Assembly: GCA_027459485.1 (NCBI GenBank)
Contig: DAIDIG010000001.1
Coordinates: 321,989-385,988 of the forward strand
Length of the DNA stretch: 64,000 bases
Reading direction: 5' to 3'
Origin: Bdellovibrionales bacterium
GTDB taxonomy: Bacteria; Bdellovibrionota; Bdellovibrionia; Bdellovibrionales; UBA1609
The translations under genes and the position numbers were made by a program. Below the pieces are notes generated by a model. The model worked only from the letters and a program-made list of their open reading frames with translations. It made no database searches and was not told the origin of the DNA. Of this stretch, positions 39,074 through 47,632 are shown in pieces; position 1 is the first letter of the stretch, and every line of letters begins with the position of its first letter.

Positions 39074-41137
39074 CTAAAATCTCCAGCCGAACCCCGCACC
39101 CCATTCGTAATCAGATGCCCATTCGACTTCGCCCGAGAATGATTTTGACAGCAAGTAATCCATTCGAACTTTGCCGTACCAGAGGTCGTGTGTGTCGTAT
39201 TCACCTTCGAGCATCAGTGCGAGGCGCGGTGTCAAAGTAATCGATTTATCGAGGTAGAACCGAGCCCCGCCTTGCGAATCAACCCAAGCGCGAGATTCGA
39301 AATTCAGAGGTAACAAATAGCTGAGGCCGGCGATTCCGCGTCCAATTTGCGAAGGGTTTTCTCCCATGCGCAAGATATCCGCACCAGTAAATACCGTGAG
39401 AAAACGGTTCACGTAACGTCCGTAGGTTAAAATACTTTCCCATTCTGTATTTGGAACGTTATTCCATCCGGCTTCCCACTCTGCGGTGAGAATATTCCGT
39501 GTGTTAGAGGTCGTTAAAAAGCCATCCGTCATTTGGCTCAAAACGTTAGCCTCGCCCCACGCATACCAAGGGTCGTGGTACAGTTGAGAGCGTACCGCCT
39601 CGACTTTTGGGTCCGGCTGATAACCTTCGTAATGTACAACGCGCATCATCCCGCTTTCCATATGATAGAGAAAATGGCAGTGAAAAAACCAATCGCCTGT
39701 TGCGTCCGCCTGGAATTCAATAACGACAGTGGACATCGGCGGCACATCGATTGTGTGTTTAAGCGGATCATAATCGCCTTGGCCGTTCAACACTCTGAAA
39801 AAATGCCCGTGCAGGTGCATCGGGTGATGCATCATCGTTCTATTGATCAGCATAACTCGCGCGATGTACCCTTTTTTTATTTTTATTTCATCGCGGGGCG
39901 AGAGCTGATGGTTGTTCATTAACCAAACGTATCTCTTCATGTCGCCGTCGAGAGTGAGCCGAATGGTCTGCACCTGTGTCGACGAAGCGAAATTCGTCGG
40001 ATGAAGCGAGCGAAGTTCGTCGTATGGCTCTTTGTGTTCAGTCATCGGCATCAATGTCATATTCATGCCCATTGTGCCTTGAGGGGTCAGTGCAAAAACG
40101 CGGCGCCAGGTGAGGTTTCCCATAGCTCGATAGAGATCAGGGGTCGGCATATTCGGCGCGGTGTGCAGTGAACCCTGCCCGATCCAAATTGATGCGAAAC
40201 CGGTCCCATCTTGGGCGGTCGCGCGAAGCTCGTAGGCTCCTTTGGCTGGGACGCGTATCAGGACGTCGTAAGTTTCGCCAACGGCCATCAAAAAACTTTG
40301 CCGATCGAAAGGCTCCACATCTTGCCCGTCAGCGGCGACGATTTTCATTCGGCCACCGGCAAATTGCAGATTGAAATACGTCATCGAAGCCGCGTTCACA
40401 AAGCGAAGGTGCATAGTTTGACCCGGCCGGGCCGCAATACGGAGAACACGTCGGCCGTTCGCCAGAAAGGCGTCGTATGCGACATCCGAAATATCCATCG
40501 GGGGCATGCGCAGCAATTCACGGCGAAAGTAATCCCACAAACGACCGGCGCGGATGGCTCCGACTAAGCTTTGCGCCGTGCCCTTTTCAATCGAGTACCA
40601 GTCCGACCCGCGCTTGAGCGTTCGCATGATTTCGCTCGGGCACTCGTGGGTCCAATCGCTGAGAACGATCACGTGGTCGCCATCGTCGATTTTTTCATTT
40701 TTTTTAGCTATCACAATCGCGCCGATCACTCCTTCTTGCTCTTGCAAGCCGAAATGTGAATGGTACCAATACGTGCCGCTTTGCCGGATCAAAAATTTGT
40801 ACGTGTAACTTTCATGTGGTGGTATCGGTAAATTTGTTAAATACGGCACTCCATCCATGTCATTGGGCACGAGCATGCCGTGCCAATGGATCGAGGTCGG
40901 GACTGAAAGTTCGTTGTGAACGTGAATGAGGGCGTCGTCGCCTTCGACAAACTTGAGAACTGGCCCCGGGCTTGTGCCATTAATGGTTATTTCAGCTCGC
41001 GATTCATTGCCGACATAAATTTTTGTCTTCGCCACCGTCAAATCATATTTGACCGTCTTTGCCGATAACGGCGTCGCCAACATAAGCCAAACTAAAATCA
41101 GAAAAAGATGGGATGCCGATGAAATATCGTGTTCCAT
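39074..41137 (-). CDS. Multicopper oxidase fused to a C-terminal outer-membrane-type beta-barrel (CopA-CopB-like)
   Basis: 687 aa. A signal peptide (to about residue 26) is followed by three cupredoxin domains up to about 508. Copper ligands are all there: H84-W-H86 (HWHG), WYHSHFG, HHPMHLHGHFF and HCHFLYHMESGMM (Cys487, T1 Met). CopA/PcoA-type oxidases oxidise Cu(I) in the periplasm. Residues about 530-687 look like alternating amphipathic strands (LTAEWEAGW, LTYGRYVNRFLTVF, GLSYLLP, ARFYLDKSITLTPRLALMLEGEYD, GEVEWASDY) and end in GFGWRF with terminal Phe, as outer-membrane barrels do; this resembles CopB/PcoB. The single frame is open throughout. AAGGA precedes the ATG. The fusion would tether the oxidase to the outer membrane. 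Confidence 0.88.
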   Translation of the reverse strand: MEHDISSASHLFLILVWLMLATPLSAKTVKYDLTVAKTKIYVGNESRAEITINGTSPGPVLKFVEGDDALIHVHNELSVPTSIHWHGMLVPNDMDGVPYLTNLPIPPHESYTYKFLIRQSGTYWYHSHFGLQEQEGVIGAIVIAKKNEKIDDGDHVIVLSDWTHECPSEIMRTLKRGSDWYSIEKGTAQSLVGAIRAGRLWDYFRRELLRMPPMDISDVAYDAFLANGRRVLRIAARPGQTMHLRFVNAASMTYFNLQFAGGRMKIVAADGQDVEPFDRQSFLMAVGETYDVLIRVPAKGAYELRATAQDGTGFASIWIGQGSLHTAPNMPTPDLYRAMGNLTWRRVFALTPQGTMGMNMTLMPMTEHKEPYDELRSLHPTNFASSTQVQTIRLTLDGDMKRYVWLMNNHQLSPRDEIKIKKGYIARVMLINRTMMHHPMHLHGHFFRVLNGQGDYDPLKHTIDVPPMSTVVIEFQADATGDWFFHCHFLYHMESGMMRVVHYEGYQPDPKVEAVRSQLYHDPWYAWGEANVLSQMTDGFLTTSNTRNILTAEWEAGWNNVPNTEWESILTYGRYVNRFLTVFTGADILRMGENPSQIGRGIAGLSYLLPLNFESRAWVDSQGGARFYLDKSITLTPRLALMLEGEYDTHDLWYGKVRMDYLLSKSFSGEVEWASDYEWGAGFGWRF

Positions 41138-41250
41138 TTGAACTTCCTTGAACGTGCCTTGAGTCTACACTGCATGAGACCCACGAAACCAATCGCGAAT
41201 AGAACGAGCAATATGTGTTTCGTGCAAACGGAAGACTCCAATATTTTATT

Positions 41251-41327
41251 TGGAGCGGGTGATGGGACTTAAACCCACGACCTTCGCCTTGGCAAGGCGA
41301 CGCTCTAATCAACTGAGCTACACCCGC
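41251..41327 (-). tRNA. tRNA-Gly (anticodon GCC)
   Basis: 77 nt with encoded CCA (TGG at 41251-41253 on the + strand). Acceptor GCGGGTG/CACCCGC and anticodon stem TCGCC/GGCGA are fully paired with loop TTGCCAA, anticodon GCC. T-loop TTTAAGT has a T-stem closing G-T pair. It reads GGC/GGU codons and is charged by the GlyRS at 7.9 kb. Confidence 0.96.
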
Positions 41328-41357
41328 GACGAGAAAATGTCGCAAAAACGAACTGTT

Positions 41358-41386
41358 AAGGTAGGCGGCGGCATGCCAGATGTCAA
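41358..41386 (-). promoter_or_regulatory. Promoter of tRNA-Gly
   Basis: On the minus strand a perfect TTGACA (41381-41386) lies 17 bp before TACCTT (41358-41363). A start near 41351 would give a roughly 24-nt 5' leader for RNase P to remove. The -10 is weak (3/6), offset by the ideal -35 and spacing. Confidence 0.5.
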
Positions 41387-41413
41387 GTTACGAAAGGGGC
41401 TCGCCTGCCTGAT

Positions 41414-42748
41414 TTACTGAACCGGTTTTGATGGCTTGCTCCAACGTTCGAGCATCACATGATGACCGCTTCGAACCGGCACCCAGGCAACGTCTTCGCG
41501 AGCGAGCAAAAAATTGCCAATCAACGGATAGCCGGCGTCAATGCGATGGAGTAGCTGGCCGGCTTTTAGATCGAAAATGCAAATTTTTGAACTATGGCAA
41601 CTTGCCCAAACGGACCACCCCCGGATCGGCGACACATAGTTTAGTGCCTTCAAGCTTTCGTGTGTAAGCATAATTTCGCGCGGGACTCCTTCGGAGTCGG
41701 CTGATACGAGCGAGTACTTCCAGAGTCTTTTTTGCTTCTTCAAATCAAACGCGATCAAGTTATCGGAAGTATCGATCGTAGTGGCGATCGATACTGCATC
41801 GGTGAGAACAACAGGTGATATTGCCTTCGAACCCAATTCAACTTGGCCGGCGTGTCGACCGTTCTTCCGGTCGTAGCCCAATATGTAACCGTCCTCGTTG
41901 CAGATATAAATCCGTTCACCTAACTGTACAGGCGGGCAGCTGAAATTCGATGACCCTTCCGTCGACCACCGAGTTTTGCGAGTGGTTAAATCAACGGCCT
42001 GCAGGTGCCCATCATCGGTCGAGAAAATCAACAAATTACCGGACACGAGAGGTGTCGCTGTTAGCTGAGAATCAAATTTATCGTAAGTCGCCATGATTCT
42101 CTGTTTGGAGGGGTCAAACCGCGCGACCCGCCACGACTGCTTTTTGTCGGAGCGAAACAATAACAATTTATCACTGTATACGAGCGGCATGCGTATCATC
42201 GGCACGGCCTCTTGCCAGTACCAGAGGAGTTGCCCGGTCGAAAAGCGAAATGCATAGAGGCCACCGGCATCTGTTCCGGCCACAACTTCGGAACCGATCA
42301 CGGCCAGTCGGCCCGGTGCGAGTTGCGTCGACGGTGGGAGTTCGAACTTCCACATGAGTCGGCCGGACATGGCATCTAAGGCCAAGATGGTTGTATTGTC
42401 GTGGGCAAGAAGTGCCGGACCTTGCAAAAAAGCCGAAAATCGATCAGTTAGAAGCTGGGGTGGCGGTCCAGCATTCGGGTCGGTGGAGGTCGTCTCTTCT
42501 CGCAATCGAACTGTCATATGATGAGGCGGAGTCACATTCGGCGTTGGAGTTTGCAGATCCGTCAAACGGTTTTCGCTGGTCTGAAATTGCAGTTCGTTTT
42601 CTTGGGCGTTTTCATTCAGCACTGAAAGTAATGAATTTTGGCTCATGATTTCCGGGTTCTTCTTAAAGATCAAAAAGCCGGTCGCCATCATAATCGCGAC
42701 CATTGCGGGTAAGACGAGCCGTTGTAACAGTGAAGGGGGCGGGTTCAT
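41414..42748 (-). CDS. PQQ-like beta-propeller protein, membrane-anchored
   Basis: 444 aa from the ATG at 42748, which has GGAGGTGG 4 nt upstream and overlaps the preceding stop (ATGA). One membrane helix (about 11-27, LVLPAMVAIMMATGFLIF) anchors a periplasmic propeller whose repeats follow the PQQ/BamB pattern: ALDAMSGRLMWKFELP, LYAFRFSTGQLLWYWQ, LQAVDLTTRKTRWSTEG, ILGYDRKNGRHAGQV, LIAFDLKKQKRLWKYS. No PQQ-dehydrogenase catalytic residues were recognised, so a scaffold or binding role is more likely than enzymatic. Coupled to the HTTM-like membrane protein before it. Confidence 0.85.
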   Translation of the reverse strand: MNPPPSLLQRLVLPAMVAIMMATGFLIFKKNPEIMSQNSLLSVLNENAQENELQFQTSENRLTDLQTPTPNVTPPHHMTVRLREETTSTDPNAGPPPQLLTDRFSAFLQGPALLAHDNTTILALDAMSGRLMWKFELPPSTQLAPGRLAVIGSEVVAGTDAGGLYAFRFSTGQLLWYWQEAVPMIRMPLVYSDKLLLFRSDKKQSWRVARFDPSKQRIMATYDKFDSQLTATPLVSGNLLIFSTDDGHLQAVDLTTRKTRWSTEGSSNFSCPPVQLGERIYICNEDGYILGYDRKNGRHAGQVELGSKAISPVVLTDAVSIATTIDTSDNLIAFDLKKQKRLWKYSLVSADSEGVPREIMLTHESLKALNYVSPIRGWSVWASCHSSKICIFDLKAGQLLHRIDAGYPLIGNFLLAREDVAWVPVRSGHHVMLERWSKPSKPVQ

Positions 42749-43908
42749 GGTGCCACCTCCGCGCAAACATTTTGATTTTGCCATGTGAGACGAAATGCGG
42801 GTTCGGTCAGTGAGCGAGTGAGAAGAAACGTCGAAACACCCCGAAAACCGGGGTCATGACTCAGCTGGTCGCAAAATGTCCGTGCACTTGCCTCGGCAAG
42901 CTTCTGCTGGCAATGCAGCGGACCAGCTTGTTTGGCGTCGCTTTGCAGATCCAATTGGCGGATGTGATCCTGATAAATTGCGAAATTCAATTGCCGGCAA
43001 TCCATTGAGGAAGCCGGCCCTTTTATTTTTATCAATTCTATAAATGAAGCGCGCTTAACTATTTTTGTTTGGGCCACAACAAAAAGAGCGAATAAAATCG
43101 GCCACCATAATCTAGAAGGCTCCGGGTGAGCGTACGATTGGTACATCGACTCTTGTTCAATTCGTTTGCGTTCGAAGTAATCGAGCACGAACGAAAAAAC
43201 GAAGAATATAAGAACGATCGATTGAAAATCATGTAAGAACCAATAATGAGCGGCCAAAAAGGCGATCAATGCCAGAACACCGATAGAGAATTGTTGAGGC
43301 ATGACAGAAAACAAAAGCGGCGGCAGTGCCCAGCGAAATAAAATATCGAGCGCAGCCACCCATTCGAGACCCTTTATTGATAAATGAGATAAATGGTGGA
43401 GTTGCGGTTCAAGACTTTTACCACTCAACCAATCCGAGTTGAGCTCGCGAAAACCTGATAGAAAGAAATAAAATAAAGTCGAATATCGAATCAGCGTGAG
43501 TTTTTTAGGTACAAAAAGAAAACCAAGGTTCACGACAATAAACAAGGCGTGGATATCCGATTCTAATCCGGCGTTGCCCATGTAAAAATAAAGCATAAGT
43601 AGAAACGTGCCGCAAAGAAGACTCCAGGCGAATCCGGTTAATCTTCTCGTGGCGAACACGATGACTGATAACGTGGCTAATACGAAATAAGTATGAAACA
43701 GCCAGCGCTGCCAGCCGTGTGCCGCGGTGACGCCGCAATGAGGGGCGAAATCCCAGCAAAGAAGCGGCATTTTCGCTTGAGGCCCGAGAAGTGCATGGTG
43801 ATTCCAAAAGTAAAAGTTGAGCACATGTAAGATGCCGAGAATGACGCCGACATATGAGAGCGCTCGAGATCGTTCGATTTCCCAAATATTCTGCTTGAGC
43901 CAACTCAA
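42745..43908 (-). CDS. Polytopic membrane protein, HTTM-like
   Basis: 387 aa with about eight to nine hydrophobic segments up to residue 290 and a soluble C-terminal domain with four Cys (MDCRQLNF, GPLHCQQKL, RTFCDQL, NVCAEV). FYFFLSGFRELNSDWLSG recalls the HTTM (vitamin-K-carboxylase-like) motif in which a Lys/Arg-Leu-Asn-x-x-Trp-x-x-Gly loop follows a helix. The assignment is by this loop only. It overlaps the propeller gene (ATGA) and starts 1 bp after pgsA, so the three are one operon. Confidence 0.65.
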   Translation of the reverse strand: MSWLKQNIWEIERSRALSYVGVILGILHVLNFYFWNHHALLGPQAKMPLLCWDFAPHCGVTAAHGWQRWLFHTYFVLATLSVIVFATRRLTGFAWSLLCGTFLLMLYFYMGNAGLESDIHALFIVVNLGFLFVPKKLTLIRYSTLFYFFLSGFRELNSDWLSGKSLEPQLHHLSHLSIKGLEWVAALDILFRWALPPLLFSVMPQQFSIGVLALIAFLAAHYWFLHDFQSIVLIFFVFSFVLDYFERKRIEQESMYQSYAHPEPSRLWWPILFALFVVAQTKIVKRASFIELIKIKGPASSMDCRQLNFAIYQDHIRQLDLQSDAKQAGPLHCQQKLAEASARTFCDQLSHDPGFRGVSTFLLTRSLTEPAFRLTWQNQNVCAEVAP

Positions 43909-43909
43909 A

Positions 43910-44470
43910 TCATCTCTCCCGGTAGTATCCCCATGTGTATTGCCCGGCGGACCAAAGACTCAATACGACGCTGACCCATAGCCCGATTTGCCCGAGACGG
44001 AGCGAGGTCATTCGCCCCCAATTGATATCCACAAACATGCAGGGAATTGCGATCATTTGCAAGGCTGTCTTCCACTTACCGGCCGGTTTTGCCGCGATAA
44101 TCACTTGATCCGCCGCTGCCACCGATCGTAAGCCGCCGATAAAAATATCGCGGGCCAAAATGATCGTCAGTGAGTACGGGTCGATGCGACGCAACTGTAA
44201 AAGCACAACCAACGCGGCTAAGACTAAAATCTTATCGGCGATGGGGTCCATGAATTTGCCCATGTTCGATTCAGCCTGAAATTTGCGAGCCCAATAACCG
44301 TCAAGCCAGTCAGTCAATGAGGCGATAAGAAAAATAAATGCGGCGACAGCCCGAATTCTCGGCGAATCGTCGAGAAGGACGATGAACAAAAACGGGGCCA
44401 GTAGAAAGCGCACGCTTGTCGCGATCATCGGTAAAGATTTACGCCATGGTAGCGCTGTCGTATTGGACAC
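43910..44470 (-). CDS. pgsA: CDP-diacylglycerol-glycerol-3-phosphate 3-phosphatidyltransferase
   Basis: 186 aa from GTG at 44470 with AGGAG 6 nt upstream. Makes phosphatidylglycerol phosphate at the inner membrane. The CDP-alcohol motif is complete: D-x2-DG-x2-AR-x8-G-x3-D-x3-D in TDWLDGYWARKF and NMGKFMDPIADK. Four to six membrane helices; RDIFIGGLR is the usual RE.xxxxLR variant. First gene of the pgsA-HTTM-propeller operon; divergent from the SRPBCC gene (37 bp). Confidence 0.93.
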   Translation of the reverse strand: MSNTTALPWRKSLPMIATSVRFLLAPFLFIVLLDDSPRIRAVAAFIFLIASLTDWLDGYWARKFQAESNMGKFMDPIADKILVLAALVVLLQLRRIDPYSLTIILARDIFIGGLRSVAAADQVIIAAKPAGKWKTALQMIAIPCMFVDINWGRMTSLRLGQIGLWVSVVLSLWSAGQYTWGYYRER

Positions 44471-44507
44471 GTTGACTCCTGGATCTTGATCTTATCAACT
44501 CGAAAGG

Positions 44508-45101
44508 ATGAGGCAACCGTTGTTGCGAAGAATTTGGCTTTTTCTTGTCGTTGTAGCATGGGTGGTGAATGCCGCAACTGCGCCGTCGGTGACGCCTATT
44601 TGGCAAAAGGTACCGCGCAATTTCAAAAATATAGTCGAAGATCACCTGGCCATTGTTTCGGTTCGGACGCGCAAATTAGGCGGCGGTGACTCCGAAATGA
44701 CCATCGATGGCGGTGAGCTGATCAAGAGATCGGCGGAGCGGGCGTTTAAAATCGCGCAAAACTACAAGGATCTCACCAAAGTGAGCGACCATATAATTGA
44801 AGTGCGCACGAAGCCCGATCTTTTTATTCATTGCGAGGCCTTTCACTACCAGGCTCGTATGCATTTGAAAGTTGAGGCGCTAACTAAGCGGCGCATACGG
44901 TTCAAGGTAACGGCCGGCAACTTTCGTGGCATGACTGGCGAATTCCGTTTTGTCGACTACAAAGGTAAAACTCTGTTGGGTTTTCACAGTGATTATCGAT
45001 ATAAGGTACTGAAGATGCCGGCCTTTTTTCTCGATTTTGCACTCGAAGCTGTTCTGCAGCACGTAGCCGAAGAAATGCGCGACTTTATAGAAAAGCAATA
45101 A
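44508..45101 (+). CDS. Exported SRPBCC/START-like protein
   Basis: 197 aa. A signal peptide (MRQPLLRRIWLFLVVVAWVVNAATA) precedes a roughly 150-residue domain with the beta-alpha-beta layout of the SRPBCC superfamily (hydrophobic-ligand pockets; COQ10/polyketide cyclase relatives). RRIRFKVTAGNFRGMTGEFRFVDY strands and the C-terminal long helix (FALEAVLQHVAEEMRDFIEK) support this. The ATG at 44508 has AAGG too close; a TTG at 44520 with GATGAGG may be the real start. Function unknown; lipid or quinone binding in the periplasm is possible. Confidence 0.7.
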   Translation: MRQPLLRRIWLFLVVVAWVVNAATAPSVTPIWQKVPRNFKNIVEDHLAIVSVRTRKLGGGDSEMTIDGGELIKRSAERAFKIAQNYKDLTKVSDHIIEVRTKPDLFIHCEAFHYQARMHLKVEALTKRRIRFKVTAGNFRGMTGEFRFVDYKGKTLLGFHSDYRYKVLKMPAFFLDFALEAVLQHVAEEMRDFIEKQ

Positions 45102-45138
45102 TTTGCCAGACAGGCCCGAGTTAGATAAAACCTCACCT

Positions 45139-46098
45139 ATGGATCGAAACCTAGCTTTAGAATTTGTACGGATTACCGAAGCTGCGGCGCTGGCCTGCGC
45201 GCCGCACATGGGCCGCGGTAACGAAAAGGCGGCCGATCAAGCCGCAGTCGATGCGATGCGACGGGCATTTGATTCGGTGAACGTGGACGGTGTCGTTGTG
45301 ATCGGTGAAGGGGAGCGCGACGAAGCGCCCATGCTTTACATTGGAGAATCAGTCGGCCGAAAAGGCCCCGATGCGATTCCGGTCGATATTGCGCTTGATC
45401 CGCTTGAAGGGACGACGATTTGCGCGAAGGGTACTGAAGGCGCGATTTCGGTTATTGCCGCTGCCGAGCGTGGCAATTTTCTTCATGCTCCTGATACGTA
45501 TATGCAAAAGATTGCGTGCGGGCCCGAAGCCGCCGGTGCGATTGACCTCGAGCTGTCGGCCACCGAAAACATTCGCGCTGTTGCCGAACGGCTTCGTAAA
45601 CCAGTGGCGCATGTCACGGTCACAATTCTCGATCGGCCGCGCCACGAAAAGTTGATAGCCGAAGTGCGCGAACTTGGCGCTCGCATTCGATTGATCTCAG
45701 ACGGTGACGTTTCGGCCGGTGTCGCGACGTGCTGGGAAAACACCGGTATCGATCTGTTGATGGGTACTGGCGGCGCTCCTGAAGGAGTGATCACCGCCGC
45801 CGCCATGCGCTGTCTCGGCGGCGATTTTCAAGGCCGACTCGTGTTTCGCAATGACGACGAGCGTGCTCGTGCCGAACGAATGGGCGTGCGTGATTTTGAT
45901 AAAATCTATCGGTTGAACGAGTTGGTAAAAGGCGAAGCCTTATTCAGCGCGACGGGCGTAACCGACGGACCACTCCTGCGAGGGGTGCGTACGCTCACCA
46001 AAGGCCGGGTTACCACCCATTCAGTCGTCATGCGTTCGCAAACGGGTACCATCCGTCGCATCGAAGCATTGCACGATTTGGCAAAAAAGCCGAAGTAA
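45139..46098 (+). CDS. glpX: Fructose-1,6-bisphosphatase class II
   Basis: 319 aa from the ATG at 45139 (MDRNLALEFVRITEAAALA, the usual GlpX start); a TTG at 45103 would add 12 residues. Dephosphorylates fructose-1,6-bisphosphate in gluconeogenesis. Metal and substrate motifs are VIGEGERDEAPMLYIGE, DPLEGTT, GTGGAPEGVITAAA and the C-terminal GVTDGPLL. With PPDK and acetyl-CoA synthetase in the window it supports growth on non-sugar carbon. Confidence 0.96.
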   Translation: MDRNLALEFVRITEAAALACAPHMGRGNEKAADQAAVDAMRRAFDSVNVDGVVVIGEGERDEAPMLYIGESVGRKGPDAIPVDIALDPLEGTTICAKGTEGAISVIAAAERGNFLHAPDTYMQKIACGPEAAGAIDLELSATENIRAVAERLRKPVAHVTVTILDRPRHEKLIAEVRELGARIRLISDGDVSAGVATCWENTGIDLLMGTGGAPEGVITAAAMRCLGGDFQGRLVFRNDDERARAERMGVRDFDKIYRLNELVKGEALFSATGVTDGPLLRGVRTLTKGRVTTHSVVMRSQTGTIRRIEALHDLAKKPK

Positions 46099-46123
46099 AC
46101 GTCGTGCTACCGGTGGAGTTATA

Positions 46124-46420
46124 ATGGCAGACGTGAAATTGAAATGTTTCGCCTGTGGCACGCTTCTCACGTTTGCTGAAAGCGTGAGTCGCCGCGACGA
46201 GTGCCCGAAGTGCGGCGAAGATGTTCGCGTCTGCAAGAACTGCCGCTTTTATGACCCTAAAGTCTACAATGAATGCCGCGAAACGAGTGCTGAAGTTATT
46301 CGCGAAAAGGCGCGGTCGAATCTGTGCGATTTCTTTCAACCGAATGCTGACGCCGAATCCGAAAATAAGTCCCGCGATAACCTGCGCGCCGCCGCCGAGG
46401 CTCTATTCAAGAAAAATTAA
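46124..46420 (+). CDS. Small zinc-ribbon protein
   Basis: 98 aa. CFACG...CPKCG (residues 8-32) forms one zinc ribbon; CKNCRFYDPKVYNECRET...NLCDFF adds four more Cys, likely a second site. The tail is charged and helical. GGTGGAG lies before the ATG. Such proteins follow glpX here by 25 bp and may share its transcript. Function not recognised. The stop shares TTAA with the convergent lipoprotein. Confidence 0.8.
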   Translation: MADVKLKCFACGTLLTFAESVSRRDECPKCGEDVRVCKNCRFYDPKVYNECRETSAEVIREKARSNLCDFFQPNADAESENKSRDNLRAAAEALFKKN

Positions 46421-47376
46421 ATTGATTTTGTATTCGCGCTCGTTTGTATCGTGATCTCCCGATTGGTCGGGAGTGCGAGACTTGACGGATTTGAACCGGC
46501 AAGAAACGCATTAGGAACTTGCACCAGCAACGTGTAATTGGCGTATTTAAGATCTGCAGCCTGCAAAATGTGAATGGCGATCAAATTACCCGTTTTCGTC
46601 GGGATGCTTTCGATGCGAAACGCACCCAATTTTGGGAACGGTTCGATACTCTTCGAATCCGCATTGTAACTCACCATAACCGATATAGATTTAGCGTCGC
46701 TTTGAGTTAAAAGTTTCGAATCCACGCCGGGTAGTAAATAGGTCAACTCCAATCGACCGGTTTTCGGTGTCAGTGACTGAAACGTGTAAGACGTATACGC
46801 GCCAAGAGACGAAACTTTTACGGGGCCGAGCGCGGCCGGGACATTTTTTTGTTGATAGAGATTCTGCGGCAAGATTACTTCGCCATTAGAAATCGAAATT
46901 TCGGCCGAATTGCAGTAAGGTTCGTTAGCAAAATAAGAATTGATGGCTTGAAGCATTGAACCATTGCCACTACCGATGTCGCCTGATGTGGGCGCCGCCG
47001 TCGTGAGACGGCAAGTGGCGCTTGCAGTTCGCGCGGTGGCCTGACTTTTATTTGTGACCGGGTTTGGTTGGTTCGGACGCACAACCGTTATATTGTCTTG
47101 CTTCTGTTGTGCACCCGTGCCGGCTCGTTGACCTGAAACTGAGCCGCTGCCTTTGCTATTGCTTGAGGTACCAGCGCCCGCGCCGCCAGTAGTTGATCCG
47201 GCGTTAGTTGACCCCTTGCCGGGGGCGGGAGACGGCTTTGTAGCAGGTTGGGTATTCTTTTTTAATATTTGGCGTTCAGGTTTAGTCAATCGCGTGGCCA
47301 TCGTGTTGTCGTGTTTCGGGGCGCAGGCAGCAAGAAGGGCAAGGGCCGCGATCACACCAATATATTGCAATTTCAT
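46417..47376 (-). CDS. Lipoprotein of unknown function
   Basis: 319 aa. Signal and lipobox ALLAAC (Cys18); GGAGGAG precedes the ATG. Residues about 40-115 are a low-complexity Gly/Ser/Thr/Pro linker (SSNSKGSGSVSGQRAGTG), then a beta-rich domain with two Cys (TCRLTTAA, EPYCNSAE). Strands such as GRLELTYLLPG and SISVMVSYNAD suggest an Ig-like or jelly-roll fold. Outer-membrane-tethered surface or periplasmic role; family not recognised. Confidence 0.78.
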   Translation of the reverse strand: MKLQYIGVIAALALLAACAPKHDNTMATRLTKPERQILKKNTQPATKPSPAPGKGSTNAGSTTGGAGAGTSSNSKGSGSVSGQRAGTGAQQKQDNITVVRPNQPNPVTNKSQATARTASATCRLTTAAPTSGDIGSGNGSMLQAINSYFANEPYCNSAEISISNGEVILPQNLYQQKNVPAALGPVKVSSLGAYTSYTFQSLTPKTGRLELTYLLPGVDSKLLTQSDAKSISVMVSYNADSKSIEPFPKLGAFRIESIPTKTGNLIAIHILQAADLKYANYTLLVQVPNAFLAGSNPSSLALPTNREITIQTSANTKSI

Positions 47377-47503
47377 AAGAACTCCTCCGGCTTAAACATT
47401 AGGAAGCTTGTGCAATTTCGAGCCCACATGGCAACGTCGGTCGTTTAAACCTGCCGCCTGTAATTTTGCGTACTTACCGTGACGCCCAATAGGTTTACGG
47501 GCT

Positions 47504-47545
47504 GAATGGTGCCACCATTCGTCTTACGGTGACAACAATTGTCAC
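47504..47545. promoter_or_regulatory. Twin 17-bp perfect palindromes in a divergent intergenic region
   Basis: GAATGGTGCCACCATTC (47504-47520, 8-bp arms about one central C) and GTGACAACAATTGTCAC (47529-47545, 7-bp arms with a 3-nt centre) have centres 25 bp apart. They lie between a lipoprotein gene (start 47376, minus) and an exported-protein gene (start 47633, plus). GTTTAAAC (47449-47456) is a further palindrome. Two different dyads suggest two regulators or an operator beside a hairpin. Confidence 0.45.
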
Positions 47546-47632
47546 AGCTTTAGGCTTCGCCAGGTTAAAATTTCATGATCGGCGCAAATTCAAGTCCACG
47601 TAAGGACGGGTGCGCGGTAAGAGAGTCGCCAT

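Noticed and set aside
41138-41250. Terminator for tRNA-Gly
   Set aside because: CTCCAA...TTGGAG includes the tRNA 3' end itself and no T-run follows, so a separate terminator is not supported.
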